Positions 1 to 10,500 of a DNA stretch of 64,000 nt are shown here, one piece after another (the stretch's first letter is position 1; the number at the start of each line of letters is the position of its first letter). The position numbers were made by a program, and so were the translations under genes. Where the stretch lies: NCBI GenBank assembly GCA_050084515.1, contig CM114272.1:20150001-20214000 (forward strand), in the 5' to 3' direction. This stretch comes from Blasia pusilla. Its lineage: Eukaryota; Marchantiophyta; Marchantiopsida; Blasiales. The notes under the pieces are model-generated. The model was not told the origin of the DNA. It searched no databases and saw only the letters and a program-made list of their open reading frames with translations.

Positions 1-1249
1 ATAAAATCCTGAGATATCCGATGATTCTGCTGTTGAGCAGTACTCAGCCTACCAACATGCACAAACAACACAGCCTTCCTCAGTATACCAGAATCCCAAC
101 TTTCTTCCAAGACCTCAAGAGTATGTTTGAAAAACAAGAGACTGACAAGCATCTTGATAAGAGTGATAATATTGACATATTCTTTGACTTGTCTGCAGTC
201 ATGGACAACATTGCATGAATGTCATAGATCCAGACTCTCATCATTAATGACCATCTAACCCATCTAGTAATGATTATGGGTGACGTTGTCAGTTTGAGCC
301 AATAAACATCAAGATATCTCCAAGATGTCAATTTGTGAAGCACATCCAATGGATTGTGTGCATACGAAGGATCCCGTGGACTTCTTGCCAGGTGTCAGAG
401 GTCCACGGGATGTTTAATTCAGGCACAGGGTATTTGTTTAGCTCTAAAATCTTTATCAGTCCAGTTATCCATGGCAAAGAATGGAAAAGTCCTTCATGAG
501 ACAGCTGGTGATTTACAAGACGTAAAGCACAAGAGCTTTGTAAGCTTTCAAAAATAGATCGTAAATATTGAGATTTTAGCATATCCATCAGATCAAGATC
601 GAAGGTTTTGATCAATGTGGGGTTTGGGTTCTACCATGTGACAGACCTTTTCCAACTATCTCTAACTACTTCTCTAACTTTTCCAACTAGTCCATCATCT
701 TGTTCTTTAACCTGGGATAAGCTAAGTGTAAGAACATTACGGATATTACCTTTCTCTAAGGTTCTTTTTCTTTATCGTTTTTTTCATCTAGTTAGAATGA
801 ATGAAAGAATAAACTTTTTGTCCATGGGGACCTCACAAGGCCACAGGATTTAGCTTCACAAAAATTTAAAGCAGTTTGAAAGGAAAGAACCATTAACAGC
901 TAGTACCTACAGAGGTAATTTCTACCAAGTGATTTTCTCTAGTCTTCAAACACGAATGTAGAAACATAGCGATCTGAACCTGATTCTGCCTAGCCATGAA
1001 TGAACAGAATGAATTCGCTCTCCCGACCTTTGCTCACCTGACCTTCAGGACCGGATGAGCCAAGAGATCCAGGTCTGATGTGATTGTGAAAGGTGCAGTG
1101 GAAAAGATAATGCAGTTCTATAAAAATTTTCCTTCTCAATCTGAAGGTCAGTTGAACTGCATCTGAATCTCCCTACTCCATGGCATAATTTAGTGGGAAT
1201 GGGTGCATAAGATTGAGTATTCGTGAAGATGTTGTAGCACCTCATCCCC
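1..1249. other. Unassigned flank left of the Copia region
   Basis: I recognise no gene here. A 95-codon open frame on the minus strand at 328-615 reads like decayed coding sequence but matches no family I know, and two further frames at 80-349 and 1045-1245 are not supported by anything else. The missing 3' exons of the DIS3L-like gene (RNB end with the HFTSPIRR-type motif, S1 domain) are not visible here; they may lie left of base 1. Confidence 0.3.
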
Positions 1250-1588
1250 TTTTTTTTGAGATTTTTAACCCCTGTTCGTCCATAGCTTCTGGTGCAGATC
1301 CCAATTGATCGAGATGTAGTTGCTGAGTAGTTAGAGATAAAACAGATGGGAAAGCCCCAATCATGGAAAACAAAAAAAAATCAGAGAAACAAAGCCCCAA
1401 AAAAGGGGAGAGCTCCCATTACTAATGGGTTGACAGTGCTATATGATCAAGAAGATTGGCTCAAACACATAGGACCACTCGATTGAAGGTCTGGTATGAC
1501 CATTACTTTAGACACTTTCACTCTTACCATGAAACAATCACTTATTGGTAAAGTATTCAGTTTGTGAACATTTATACCATCACCTTTA
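1250..1588. repeat. 339-bp direct repeat, left copy
   Basis: This block, from the eight-T run before GAGATTTTTAACC to CACCTTTA, recurs exactly 5900 bases downstream at 7150-7488. I see one substitution (GAAACAATCA here, GAAACTATCA there). The pair brackets the Copia element and about 680 bp of other sequence. The ends are not the TG..CA of an LTR, so its nature is open: terminal direct repeats of a short nested element, or a recent segmental duplication. Confidence 0.85.
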
Positions 1589-2022
1589 TGTTGAAATTTG
1601 ATAATATCTAGTTTAGTCATGCCCTAAAAGTAGTTAGTCAAATACTAACTTAGTTGGATACTAATTTAGTTAGCTAGAGATAACTTAGTGTTCCTCTATC
1701 TTTTTAGGGTAACCTTGAATTAGGGCAATTCTCGAGTTAGGGCTAGCCACCATCTGTTATTTAGGGTATGGATCTGTTCAAGAAGATCTAAGGGCCAGAA
1801 GTGCTCATCCTCATATATATAATGTCTCTGTTTAGAGAGCAGAAGCCAATTCTACAGCATGCACAGTTTTGGTGAGGACTCCTGAGGCTCTTGGTCCTGC
1901 TGCAGAGTGATCAGAGAGTGGGAAGAGGAGATTGAGACTAATTGCTGTGCTTGCTAGAGCCTCACTGGAAGGCAGGTTGTTTTGTCTAGAATGCTGATGG
2001 AGATTGTTTGTGCTCAATGGTG
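1589..2022. other. Non-coding segment, left half of the sequence split by the Copia
   Basis: AT-rich sequence without recognisable genes. Together with 6901-7149 it forms the ~680-bp sequence that was continuous before the Copia landed: bases 2018-2022 (TGGTG) reappear at 6896-6900. It has LTR-like features, such as a TATATATAA stretch near 1815-1822, but I cannot define LTR ends. Confidence 0.4.
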
Positions 2023-2349
2023 TGTTAAACTATATGAGAGATGTAGACACAATGGTAATGATACAATGGTAATGATACAATGGTAAAGCTGCGACTAAGC
2101 TTAATGGAGAACTTCGAACCTGATGTTTATTCAAGCCCCAGATTATATACTAATCTGGATATTGGCTAGAGACAAGATAGTCTGAGTGGCAAAGTGACCA
2201 AGTGACCAAGTGGCCAAGTGGCCAGCTGACCAAGTGGCCAAGTGACCCTTTTAGCTTAGATGTCGGACTGCTAAGAGTAGCAGCATTTAGGTAGTTCCTT
2301 TAACACATTTTAAGTCGAACACCTTTATCTAAAATGTATTTATCTAACA
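2023..2349 (-). repeat. Copia 3' LTR (left)
   Basis: 327 bp, TGTTAAAC..TATCTAACA on the plus strand. It differs from the right LTR by a 14-bp tandem unit (AATGGTAATGATAC) present twice here and once there; otherwise I see no difference. A purine-rich stretch directly inside (plus 2350-2358, read on minus as CAGTGGGAG) fits the polypurine tract that primes plus-strand synthesis. Confidence 0.95.
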
Positions 2350-2420
2350 CTCCCACTGAGCTAGGATAATCTAGCTGGAAGAACATGCAGCTGTCTACTA
2401 AAAAGAGTCGTATCTCCCAC

Positions 2421-2936
2421 TCAGTTGCATATCCTACATCCTAATATTTGGAGTAAGAAATAATGTTGGTCTTTAGATAGACTTTTAGTCAAAACATCAG
2501 CAGCCTGAACTGAGGATCTACATTCTTGTAGACGAATATTTTGTTGTTGAATGTGTTCTGATATGAAGAAGAATTTTAGTTCCAAATGTCGGATTTTGGA
2601 ATTGGAACAAAAATTATTTGATAGTTGAATTGCAGCTTGATTGTCTTCGTAAAGAATTGTTGGAGTTTGCTGTAAAAAACCAATCTCAGCAAGTAAATGT
2701 CGAATCCAAAGTATTTCTTTGGTGGCCTCATTAAGGGCTATATATTCAGCTTCTGTAGTAGACTGTGCAGTAACTGTCTGCTTCCTTGAGGCCCAATGTA
2801 CTGCACCTCCTGCCATGATAAGAACAAATCCTGAAATAGATTTTCTATCATCTTTAGAAGAAGCGAAACTGGCATCTGCATAGGCCTGAAGAGTAAAATC
2901 ATGGGTGGAACCATCAAAGGTGATACCCATATTCAA
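2421..2936 (-). pseudogene. Copia RNase H domain
   Basis: The 171-codon frame carries the Copia RNase H signature: a first acidic residue in YADASFA (residues ~19-25), SISGF, the AQSTTEAEY box (~57-65) that supplies the next catalytic acid, YEDNQAAIQL, and the ADVLTK segment near the C-terminus. In a complete element this domain degrades the RNA strand of the RNA-DNA hybrid. It is separated by frame from the RT upstream on the minus strand, so it is a fragment of a broken pol gene. Confidence 0.9.
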
Positions 2937-3033
2937 GTTCCTTCAAATACCTTAGAACATGCATGGCAGCTTGCCAATGCTCAATAGAATAGTTGGACAT
3001 GTATTTACATAACTGGCGACACTGAAAGAGATG

Positions 3034-4172
3034 TCAGGGACGAGTCATGGTTGAAGCATACATAAGACTTCCAACTATCGTAGCATATGGATATTGCTGA
3101 AAATGAGCAAGATCATCACTTGTAGGAGCAGATGTGGGCTTGGACAATGTTGTCCCAGGCACAGAAGGGGTAGAAACTGCATGACAATCTTTCATACCGA
3201 ATTCTACAAGTTTTTCACAGATATACCTTTGTTGGTGCAAAGAAATCTTGTGATGTGCCCTGTCTCTTACCACCTGAAGTCCTAACAAGTGATGAAGCTC
3301 TCCCATGTCAACCATTTTAAAAATGGACTGAACATGAATTTTAAATTGTTGTAGCTGAATGAGATTATCTGCTAGGATAGCAAGATCATCTACATATACA
3401 GCAATTATGAGTAATTGATCTGTAGAAGATCGTTTGTGATATAAACAAGGATCATAAGTACTTCTGAAAAAACCTGCAGAAGTCAAATATCCATCCATCT
3501 TTTGATACCAAGCTCGGGAGGATTGCTTCAAGCCATAAAGAGCTTTCTTCAGAAGACATACCTGTGGACCTTGATCAGTTACCTCAAAACCGGAGGTTGA
3601 TGCATGTGTATGATTTCTTGTAGATCACCATGAAGAAAAGCAGTCTTGGCGTCCATTTGATGTAGTTCAGCATTGCGAACAGCAGCAATGGAAAGCAGCA
3701 TCCGGAGAGAAGTGATATTTATGACAGGAGAAAATGTTTCTTTGTAATCAGTTCCTTCTTTCTGTGAATAACCTTTGGCTACCAGCCTGGCTTTGTACTT
3801 GAGAATACTTCCTGAAGAAGACCGTTTGATCTTAAAAGCCCATTTACAAGAGACTATATTGGTAGTATCTGTGGATGACTTGTGCTTTTTAGGGTTTGTC
3901 ACAAGAATCCAGGTTTTGTTTTCATGAAAAGAGGCAATTTCAGCTTCCATAGCAGTTTGCCATTCATGAGAATCTGATCTAGAGAGAGCTTCTGTTCTAG
4001 TGAGTGGATCAGATTGGATACAAGAAGAGAGAAGAATGTTTGAGCAAGCAGCATCATACATATGTACTGGTACAGATGTTCGTGATGATCGCCTAGGATG
4101 AAAAGATGTGGGCAGATGTCCCATGGATTTCTCTAAAGCAACAGCACCTGTTTCTTTTGAAGTATCTCCCAC
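3034..4172 (-). pseudogene. Copia reverse transcriptase in two frames
   Basis: Two adjacent frames form one RT domain. The first (3579-4172) has EWQTAMEAEI, the KWAFKIK and YKARLVAKGYSQ boxes and MDAKTAFLHGDL, the N-terminal and first catalytic regions of Copia RT. The second (3034-3531) begins at SRAWYQKMD and contains the catalytic YVDDL box at residues ~46-50. The frames differ, so an indel or stop lies near 3532-3580. Function in an intact element: cDNA synthesis in cytoplasmic particles. Confidence 0.92.
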
Positions 4173-4239
4173 TATTTCAGTATTTGTCTGAACTGTAGTT
4201 TTTCTTACTGCTTTAGGGACAGTTATCGGTTCAGAGTTT

Positions 4240-5338
4240 CTACTGGGAAATAATCAAAAATGGAGAGTAAGTAGAGTGAAAAACAGGAGAGAAGGAGAAA
4301 GGAGTATCTTCATTGAAGACAACATCTTTGCTGAGAAAAACACGTTTTGTATTGGGATTGAAAAGTTTATAACATCTAGAACCAATCTGATAACCAAGGA
4401 ATATACATTCTTCACCCGTAGAATCCATCTTTCTTCTTCTCTCAGCTGGAATGAGAGCAAATGCTTGACATCCAAACACTCGAAGATGTGTGAGAGTAGG
4501 TTTGAGACCACTCCAAGCTTCAGAAGGTGTTGTTGAAAGAGTTTGAGTAGGACTCAAGTTGCGAAGATAGTTAGCTGTAACAATTGCTTCTCCCCAAAAT
4601 GATATAGGAAGGCGCATGTGAATGAGCATACATCTTGCCTTTTTCCTGTAGTGTGCGGTTGAGTCTTTCAGCAGATCCATTCTGCATAGGAGAATCTCTT
4701 CCTGTCGTTGATGAAGAATACCAAAAGTCTGAAGAAAAACTTGGAAAGAAGAGTATGTATTCACCACCTCCATCTGTTCTGAGAACACGAATCTGGAGGC
4801 CAGTTTCTTTCTCAACCATGATTTTGAACTTCTGGAATGTAGAAAAGACATCTGACTTCTTGTGAAGAATATAGACAAAGGATTTCTTTGTATATTGGTC
4901 AAGAAAAGTACAGAAATAGTAGGCGTTTCCAATACTGGGTGTCTTCATTGGTCCTGCCAGATCACTGTGAATCAGATCTAGAGCCTTTTGAACAGGAAGA
5001 TCTTGTCCATCTCCTGTGATATGTTGCCTGATGAGCTTGCCTTTAGCACAGCTTGTACAGAAATTGAGATCATCGACATGATCTAGACCTTGAACCATTT
5101 TCTTTTGATGTAGTTGCAATAAATGCTGATTGTTGAGATGTCCCATACGATTGTGCCAGAGGTTGGATGAACTTCTGGCTATCAAAATTGTCGATGGAGT
5201 ACAAGGTTGACATTCAATTAGATACATGCCATGCCTGGCAAAACCTGTACCTAAACAATGACCTTGCTTGATGAGTTCAAAAGACATATTGTGAGAATAG
5301 AAAAGGGTATCTATAGAGTTTTCAGCAAGTTTCTTCAC
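4240..5338 (-). pseudogene. Copia integrase in overlapping broken frames
   Basis: Frame 4571-5338 holds the GAG-pre-integrase/zinc part (WHNRMGHL followed by CTSCAKGK, an HHCC finger) and the catalytic core: HSDLAGP for the first Asp and RTDGGGEY for the second. A frame change near 4700-4930 carries the core on; the third acid lies in the QNGSAERLNRT segment. Frame 4240-4932 supplies the C-terminal part with RVFGCQAF and KCxFLGY-like text (ECIFLGY). Frameshifts make it non-functional. Confidence 0.9.
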
Positions 5339-6291
5339 AGAAACAATATTGTGCTGTCCTGTAGGAATGAACAGAACATTGGAAAGAGTATGTAATTCGA
5401 AAGAGCCTTTGACAAAAGCTTTAATTGAACATTCCCAGTAGCTGTAGCATATATTTTGCCATTGCCTATTCCAGAAATGAGAATTGGAGAAATAGGAAGG
5501 AAATTAGAGAACAGTTCTCTTTGACAGCAAACATGGGAATTTGAACCAGAATCAAGGATCCAAAGTTTGGAAAGATCTGGGAAAATAGATGTAGAGGATC
5601 TTTGTATCATAAACAGATAGAGTGGTTCATCTGGTTGTAGTTCCTCAGATGTGGAGCATGTTAATGCTTGAGTGATAGGTGAAGTATTGAGTAGTAAAGA
5701 TGAGGTATCTTCTGGTTGAGTTTTGCAGAACTCACGGAATTTCTTGAGAAATTTTCTGTTAGGACATTTGCTAGAGATGTGATCTTTCTCATTACAAATG
5801 TAACAGTAAGGCTGTTTTCCATTCCTCTGAGGAATGTTTCTTTGATACTGAGTAGATATAGACTGAAATGGACGTTTCCTGGTAGAATTATCAATAGAAT
5901 TGGAAACTAGAATACTTTCAAAATTGGAAGGTTTATCTAGTTCAGAATCATACAATACTCCAGTTTGAAGATCGTCAAAAGAAGGTTTATCTTTCTGCAT
6001 CAATACGTGAATGAGAGATTTGTATTCAGCAGGAAGTCTGCTAATAGCAAAAGTGAATAGAGATGTGTCTGAAACAGGAGATCCTGCGGATGCAAGATTA
6101 TTTGCAATAATCTTGAGTTGTGACTGAAAATCTCGAGATGATCTGCAAGATTCAACAGTGAGTTTGTACATGGATGCTTGTAAGTGTAGTACAGAGAATG
6201 AACCTGTCGTATCATAACTGCGACATAGGCAGGCCCATACTTCTTGAGCTGTATGAAGATGTTCTGTTAGAGCCAGAGGTTCTCCTGTCAA
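5335..6291 (-). pseudogene. Copia gag C-terminal half, zinc knuckle and protease
   Basis: 318 codons. Residues 1-130 are a UBN2/retrotransposon gag-like helical region (LHTAQEVWACL near the start). A CCHC zinc knuckle has C163, C166, H171 and C176. The aspartic protease active site is LDSGSNSHV with D247-S248-G249. Gag forms the particle and binds RNA; protease would cut the polyprotein. This frame is shifted relative to the gag start (6324-6578) and to the integrase, so both joins are broken. Confidence 0.92.
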
Positions 6292-6323
6292 ATGTAAACA
6301 AATCAGAGAGCGAGCCTGACTTT

Positions 6324-6578
6324 CTAACTTTTCATTCTGCTGAATAGTCCGTGTTTGAAGTATCGTTGACGAACATATACTTGAGGTGCTGTATCTGCAG
6401 TTTCAGAAGGAGAGGTAGGTGACGCATCTGACACGGATGTATTATATACTCTTTTAACAACTGCGTCCCATAAATCTCTGTAAACAAGAAGATTGTAAAC
6501 ACGATTCTTCCACTCTTTCCAGTTAGAACCATCAAAGATTCCAACATGGAAACCATCGTGATTCCCATTCAGGCCCAT
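6324..6578 (-). pseudogene. Copia gag N-terminus
   Basis: 84 codons starting ATG at 6578-6576, only four bases inside the LTR. The text FDGSNWKEWKNRVYNLL is a typical Copia gag start (a W-x-x-W type segment). The downstream gag frame at 6291 is in another phase. The start codon lies within the primer binding site (see separate entry). Confidence 0.85.
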
Positions 6579-6582
6579 AACC
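6572..6582 (-). promoter_or_regulatory. Primer binding site, half-tRNA-iMet type
   Basis: On the minus strand the 11 bases directly after the 5' LTR read GGTTATGGGCC. That is complementary to the anticodon stem-loop of initiator tRNA-Met (GGCCCATAACC), as in Drosophila copia, and not to the tRNA 3' end (TGGTATCAGA) that most plant Copia elements use. The ATG inside it, complement of the CAU anticodon, is the gag start codon. Confidence 0.75.
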
Positions 6583-6895
6583 TGTTAAACTATATGAGAG
6601 ATGTAGACACAATGGTAATGATACAATGGTAAAGCTGCGACTAAGCTTAATGGAGAACTTCGAACCTGATGTTTATTCAAGCCCCAGATTATATACTAAT
6701 CTGGATATTGGCTAGAGACAAGATAGTCTGAGTGGCAAAGTGACCAAGTGACCAAGTGGCCAAGTGGCCAGCTGACCAAGTGGCCAAGTGACCCTTTTAG
6801 CTTAGATGTCGGACTGCTAAGAGTAGCAGCATTTAGGTAGTTCCTTTAACACATTTTAAGTCGAACACCTTTATCTAAAATGTATTTATCTAACA
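6583..6895 (-). repeat. Copia 5' LTR (right)
   Basis: 313 bp, TGTTAAAC..TATCTAACA on the plus strand, followed by the target duplication TGGTG at 6896-6900. It is the same as the left LTR except for one 14-bp tandem unit fewer. It contains a run of AAGTGACC/AAGTGGCC short repeats around 6735-6792. Confidence 0.95.
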
Positions 6896-6900
6896 TGGTG

Positions 6901-7149
6901 AGCCATGTCTGATCTCTGAGCTGGTGACATGTGAGGACCTGTAGTGTGAGTGCAAGGTGTGGCTGAGTAGAATCCTTCTTAGTATCTCTTAGATAGTAAG
7001 AAGAGTCACATCATGGTAGGGCTCTGATTTGGCAATAGAGATAGGAACTGATTTGCTAATTGTGTACAAGCTGAAATCATGCATGGTCTAGCTGATGCTA
7101 GCTCTGACTTTGTACAAGGAGATACTTCTGCTGGTCAATCATTTTCTCA
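6901..7149. other. Non-coding segment, right half of the Copia target
   Basis: Continuation of 1589-2022 across the Copia insertion. No gene or recognisable repeat end is visible apart from the T-run that opens the 339-bp direct repeat at 7150. Confidence 0.35.
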
Positions 7150-7488
7150 TTTTTTTTGAGATTTTTAACCCCTGTTCGTCCATAGCTTCTGGTGCAGATC
7201 CCAATTGATCGAGATGTAGTTGCTGAGTAGTTAGAGATAAAACAGATGGGAAAGCCCCAATCATGGAAAACAAAAAAAAATCAGAGAAACAAAGCCCCAA
7301 AAAAGGGGAGAGCTCCCATTACTAATGGGTTGACAGTGCTATATGATCAAGAAGATTGGCTCAAACACATAGGACCACTCGATTGAAGGTCTGGTATGAC
7401 CATTACTTTAGACACTTTCACTCTTACCATGAAACTATCACTTATTGGTAAAGTATTCAGTTTGTGAACATTTATACCATCACCTTTA
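7150..7488. repeat. 339-bp direct repeat, right copy
   Basis: Partner of 1250-1588 with one substitution seen. It starts 84 bases beyond the last exon I can place for the DIS3L-like gene (reading on the minus strand), so it sits in that gene's next intron or at its broken end. Confidence 0.85.
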
Positions 7489-7572
7489 AAGCAAAATATC
7501 GTTTAGCTTGGACAACTTTCAAAATATAGACTTAAGAGTTCCTTTGGATTGGTGGAAGTTCGAAGAGCTTAC

Positions 7573-10500
7573 TTCCGACATTGCCCGTGTGGCCAAAGCT
7601 CGAACTGCGTCCTGCAGAGATAAAATCATGATTAATTCAGCAAAATATCTTTGCAGACTGAAGTTGACAGAATACTAGCTAGATCCCGCCACATTTATTT
7701 CAGCATTTGTGACTATTTTCAGGAGCACAAAAGTTTCCCTGTTGCTGAAAGTCAGGAAAAAAACTGCAATTTCTTTCATGTGCACATAATCCATAAACAA
7801 GACGCATAAACACAGTCTTATGCTAATGAACACCATGATTCCTCTCATTATAGGAAAGAAGAAGACGAGTCATCCCCTCATTGCCATCTTCCATATCATG
7901 GTGCCCTTAAAATTTCCAACAATCACTTGAACTCCACAAGCCAGGACACACGTGCCTCCACAAAAGGATCATTACTGTCACGCATATGATCAAGAGAGTT
8001 TGAAAGGGTCTGCAAGGCAATGAAACGTTTTCAGTTGCAGTTTGCAAGCTTTGGACATCATGACCAATAAGTACAGTCAAGCCAGTATAGTTCCTCCAAT
8101 ATGAAATGCAGGAGGATCTAATTTTTCTCACCACCATTAACAAGGAAATAACAGCATATATATGAGTATATGTGATGAAGGGTGAACCTTGTTGCTTGAT
8201 GTATCCAAACTAAAACCACGAGCTGCACAACACTGCAAAGAACTTACCATGTCATAAGATGTTGATGTGAACTCTAGTCCACAGATGTGCACACACCAAA
8301 CTGAGCTGGATTTGGACCTTAACTACATCAATAGAAAATATTTGAGTATTGATCAAAGTTTTCCAGATTCCAGATAATTGAGGTTTGCTAGATTACAGAT
8401 ATTCTGCAATTTCAATGAATGGACTGACTTATTGTTAGCCGGGACCCAAGAGGGAAATGGGACATGGAATTACAATATATGCAGTTCTTAGGTACGCCAC
8501 ATCATGCAAGACTAGAAAAGTGCCAGCAACGGAAGCTTGTGGTGCCCAAGAGACATGAACTAGGTGCTCTAATTAGCACCTCCACTGTGAGGTACAATTT
8601 TAGTGAATTGACAATGATTTCTTCTAGACATGAAAGCACTCAGTCAGGGAGGCCCACTGGAACAGTTCAGGGATGTCCCTTCTAGTTTGCATGGAAACTA
8701 GATTTGAAAAGATAGTGCACTTGATCATCAAGTTCCTTCAAACTGAAATGTCTACGCAGTCTGTTTTCTTTCACTGAGTGATGCACTGAATTGGTGTCAG
8801 AGAAAATTGAAGAAATGAGTTTCTACCTCGAGCATCAAGGTAAAGTTGTCCAATCGAGGTGGATCATGCTTTCTTAAAAGAGCCATGGTTGGAAACGATC
8901 TGTGCATCAGGAAAGCAGCATACATCACTCAGATAATTATTGCCTGCTAAACAAAAGAACAACATTCCTCAAAGATCTACCCTTTTGACATTTGAAAGCA
9001 ACACAAGAGGTTCAGAATATGTAGATTGCAAATGCTGTTACACAATCTTAAGTGCAATAAAATGCACACTTTTGCTAAATACAAGTAGTCTGATAATGGC
9101 TGTAATACTGCACCAAATCAGAAAAAGTGATGAGGAATCTTACTGGTATGTTTTCATTGCAACATACGAATTTGCTAAAATCATCATTTCAGCAACTATC
9201 CAATTCATCTGCAAAAAGGCCCACCAATGTTCAAGATGATACAAAGCTCAAAGGCCTAGAATGAGACTCCAGCATTCTAGACAAATAGTTCATAACACAT
9301 CGTTAAAAACCTAAAAATAAGAATGGACTCTAAGAGAGCATTCTAATAATTTGCCATGCAAAAATCCTTACAGGCAATTCGAGTTTTGTATCAACACTGA
9401 TTGGCTCCTTGTTTGCAGCTGTCTCAAACTGTAATTCTGAACTTCTCAACTCCAGAGCACCATTAGCTTTCCTCAGATCTCGACGCACCTGTATTACGAT
9501 GCATCCCTCTCCAACTTAATATGCATAAAGGGGACTCATCCGCACATTAACTGCCACTTGTCTACAAACTCTTGGTCAACTTCGGCAGTGGGATTCTCTT
9601 TCATTCCCATACTGATCTCATGTTTGATTCGCTTTCACTTCTTCACAAACTTGTAACTCACTAGGTAACAGTTCCTTTGATATTTCAAGATCAAACCTTA
9701 CTAAATGTTTTGACCAATACATGAAGCCAAAGAACCACACTGACTGTACCTGTGCAAAACGTGCAAGAACAAGCAGGTCGGATTCAACCGCTGCTACTTC
9801 CTCCGGCCCTCCGGTGATCTCCCAACCAGGCGGTAGAATTTGTCCATCAACGATTGCCTGTGCTTGGGCATAAAACAACTGCGAACACCCAACAACATAG
9901 ATATAGTTAGCCAAGAGATGACTAGGAGAGCATTTTCTTAAACCACACCAAAAAATTTACATCAATTAAGAGGTGAAATTCTCCTGGCATTATCAGATGA
10001 GTACATCCTCTTCTGAAATTACAAATGCGAGGAGGTCACAGACCTGATGTCTCGACTGAATAATGGTCCGCCCAAACCACACATCAAGAATCTCAAAGTC
10101 ATTCTCAGGGTCCACCGTCCAGATCACACTAACAGACAGCCTCTCCTTTCCTCCCTTGAGAGAACACAAATTCTCACTGATCATCAGTGTCAAACAGCCC
10201 ACAACAGCAAGATCTCAGTAACAACTCCTTTGTCAGATATTGAAAAATATTTTCAGAGGAAAAAAAAATTTAACGAATTTTTTATCACCAACCTGAGTAT
10301 TGAAGGAAGCATTTGCCAGCTCTTGCCCACCATGTATACTGTGGTGCCTCTAGCACGGGCCTCTAGGTCCAGTAAGCTGTTTTGTTGAACAAAATATGAC
10401 ACATCCGCAATGTGAACACCAATCTGAGCCACACACAGTGGAAGCTTTGATAAAATCACCAAATAGCTTAAATAGAAGTGACAGTCAACTTTCACTACGA

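Larger units (their letters stand above)
2023..6895 (-). mobile_element. Ty1/Copia LTR retrotransposon, complete by structure but coding-defective
   Basis: A 4.87-kb Copia element on the minus strand. LTRs lie at 2023-2349 and 6583-6895, both with TG..CA ends, and the target duplication TGGTG lies at 2018-2022 and 6896-6900. Reading right to left the order is gag, zinc knuckle, protease, integrase, reverse transcriptase, RNase H, which is the Copia order (integrase before RT). The coding region is broken into several frames, so this copy could not make a full polyprotein. The LTRs look identical apart from one extra 14-bp tandem unit in the left one, so the insertion is recent. Confidence 0.96.

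Noticed and set aside
328-615. 95-codon frame that reads like protein
   Set aside because: No family recognised and no supporting neighbours; it does not fit the missing DIS3L-like 3' exons.
1250-7488. 339-bp direct repeats as LTRs of an outer retrotransposon
   Set aside because: No TG..CA ends, no primer site or polypurine tract beside them and no 5-bp target duplication found.
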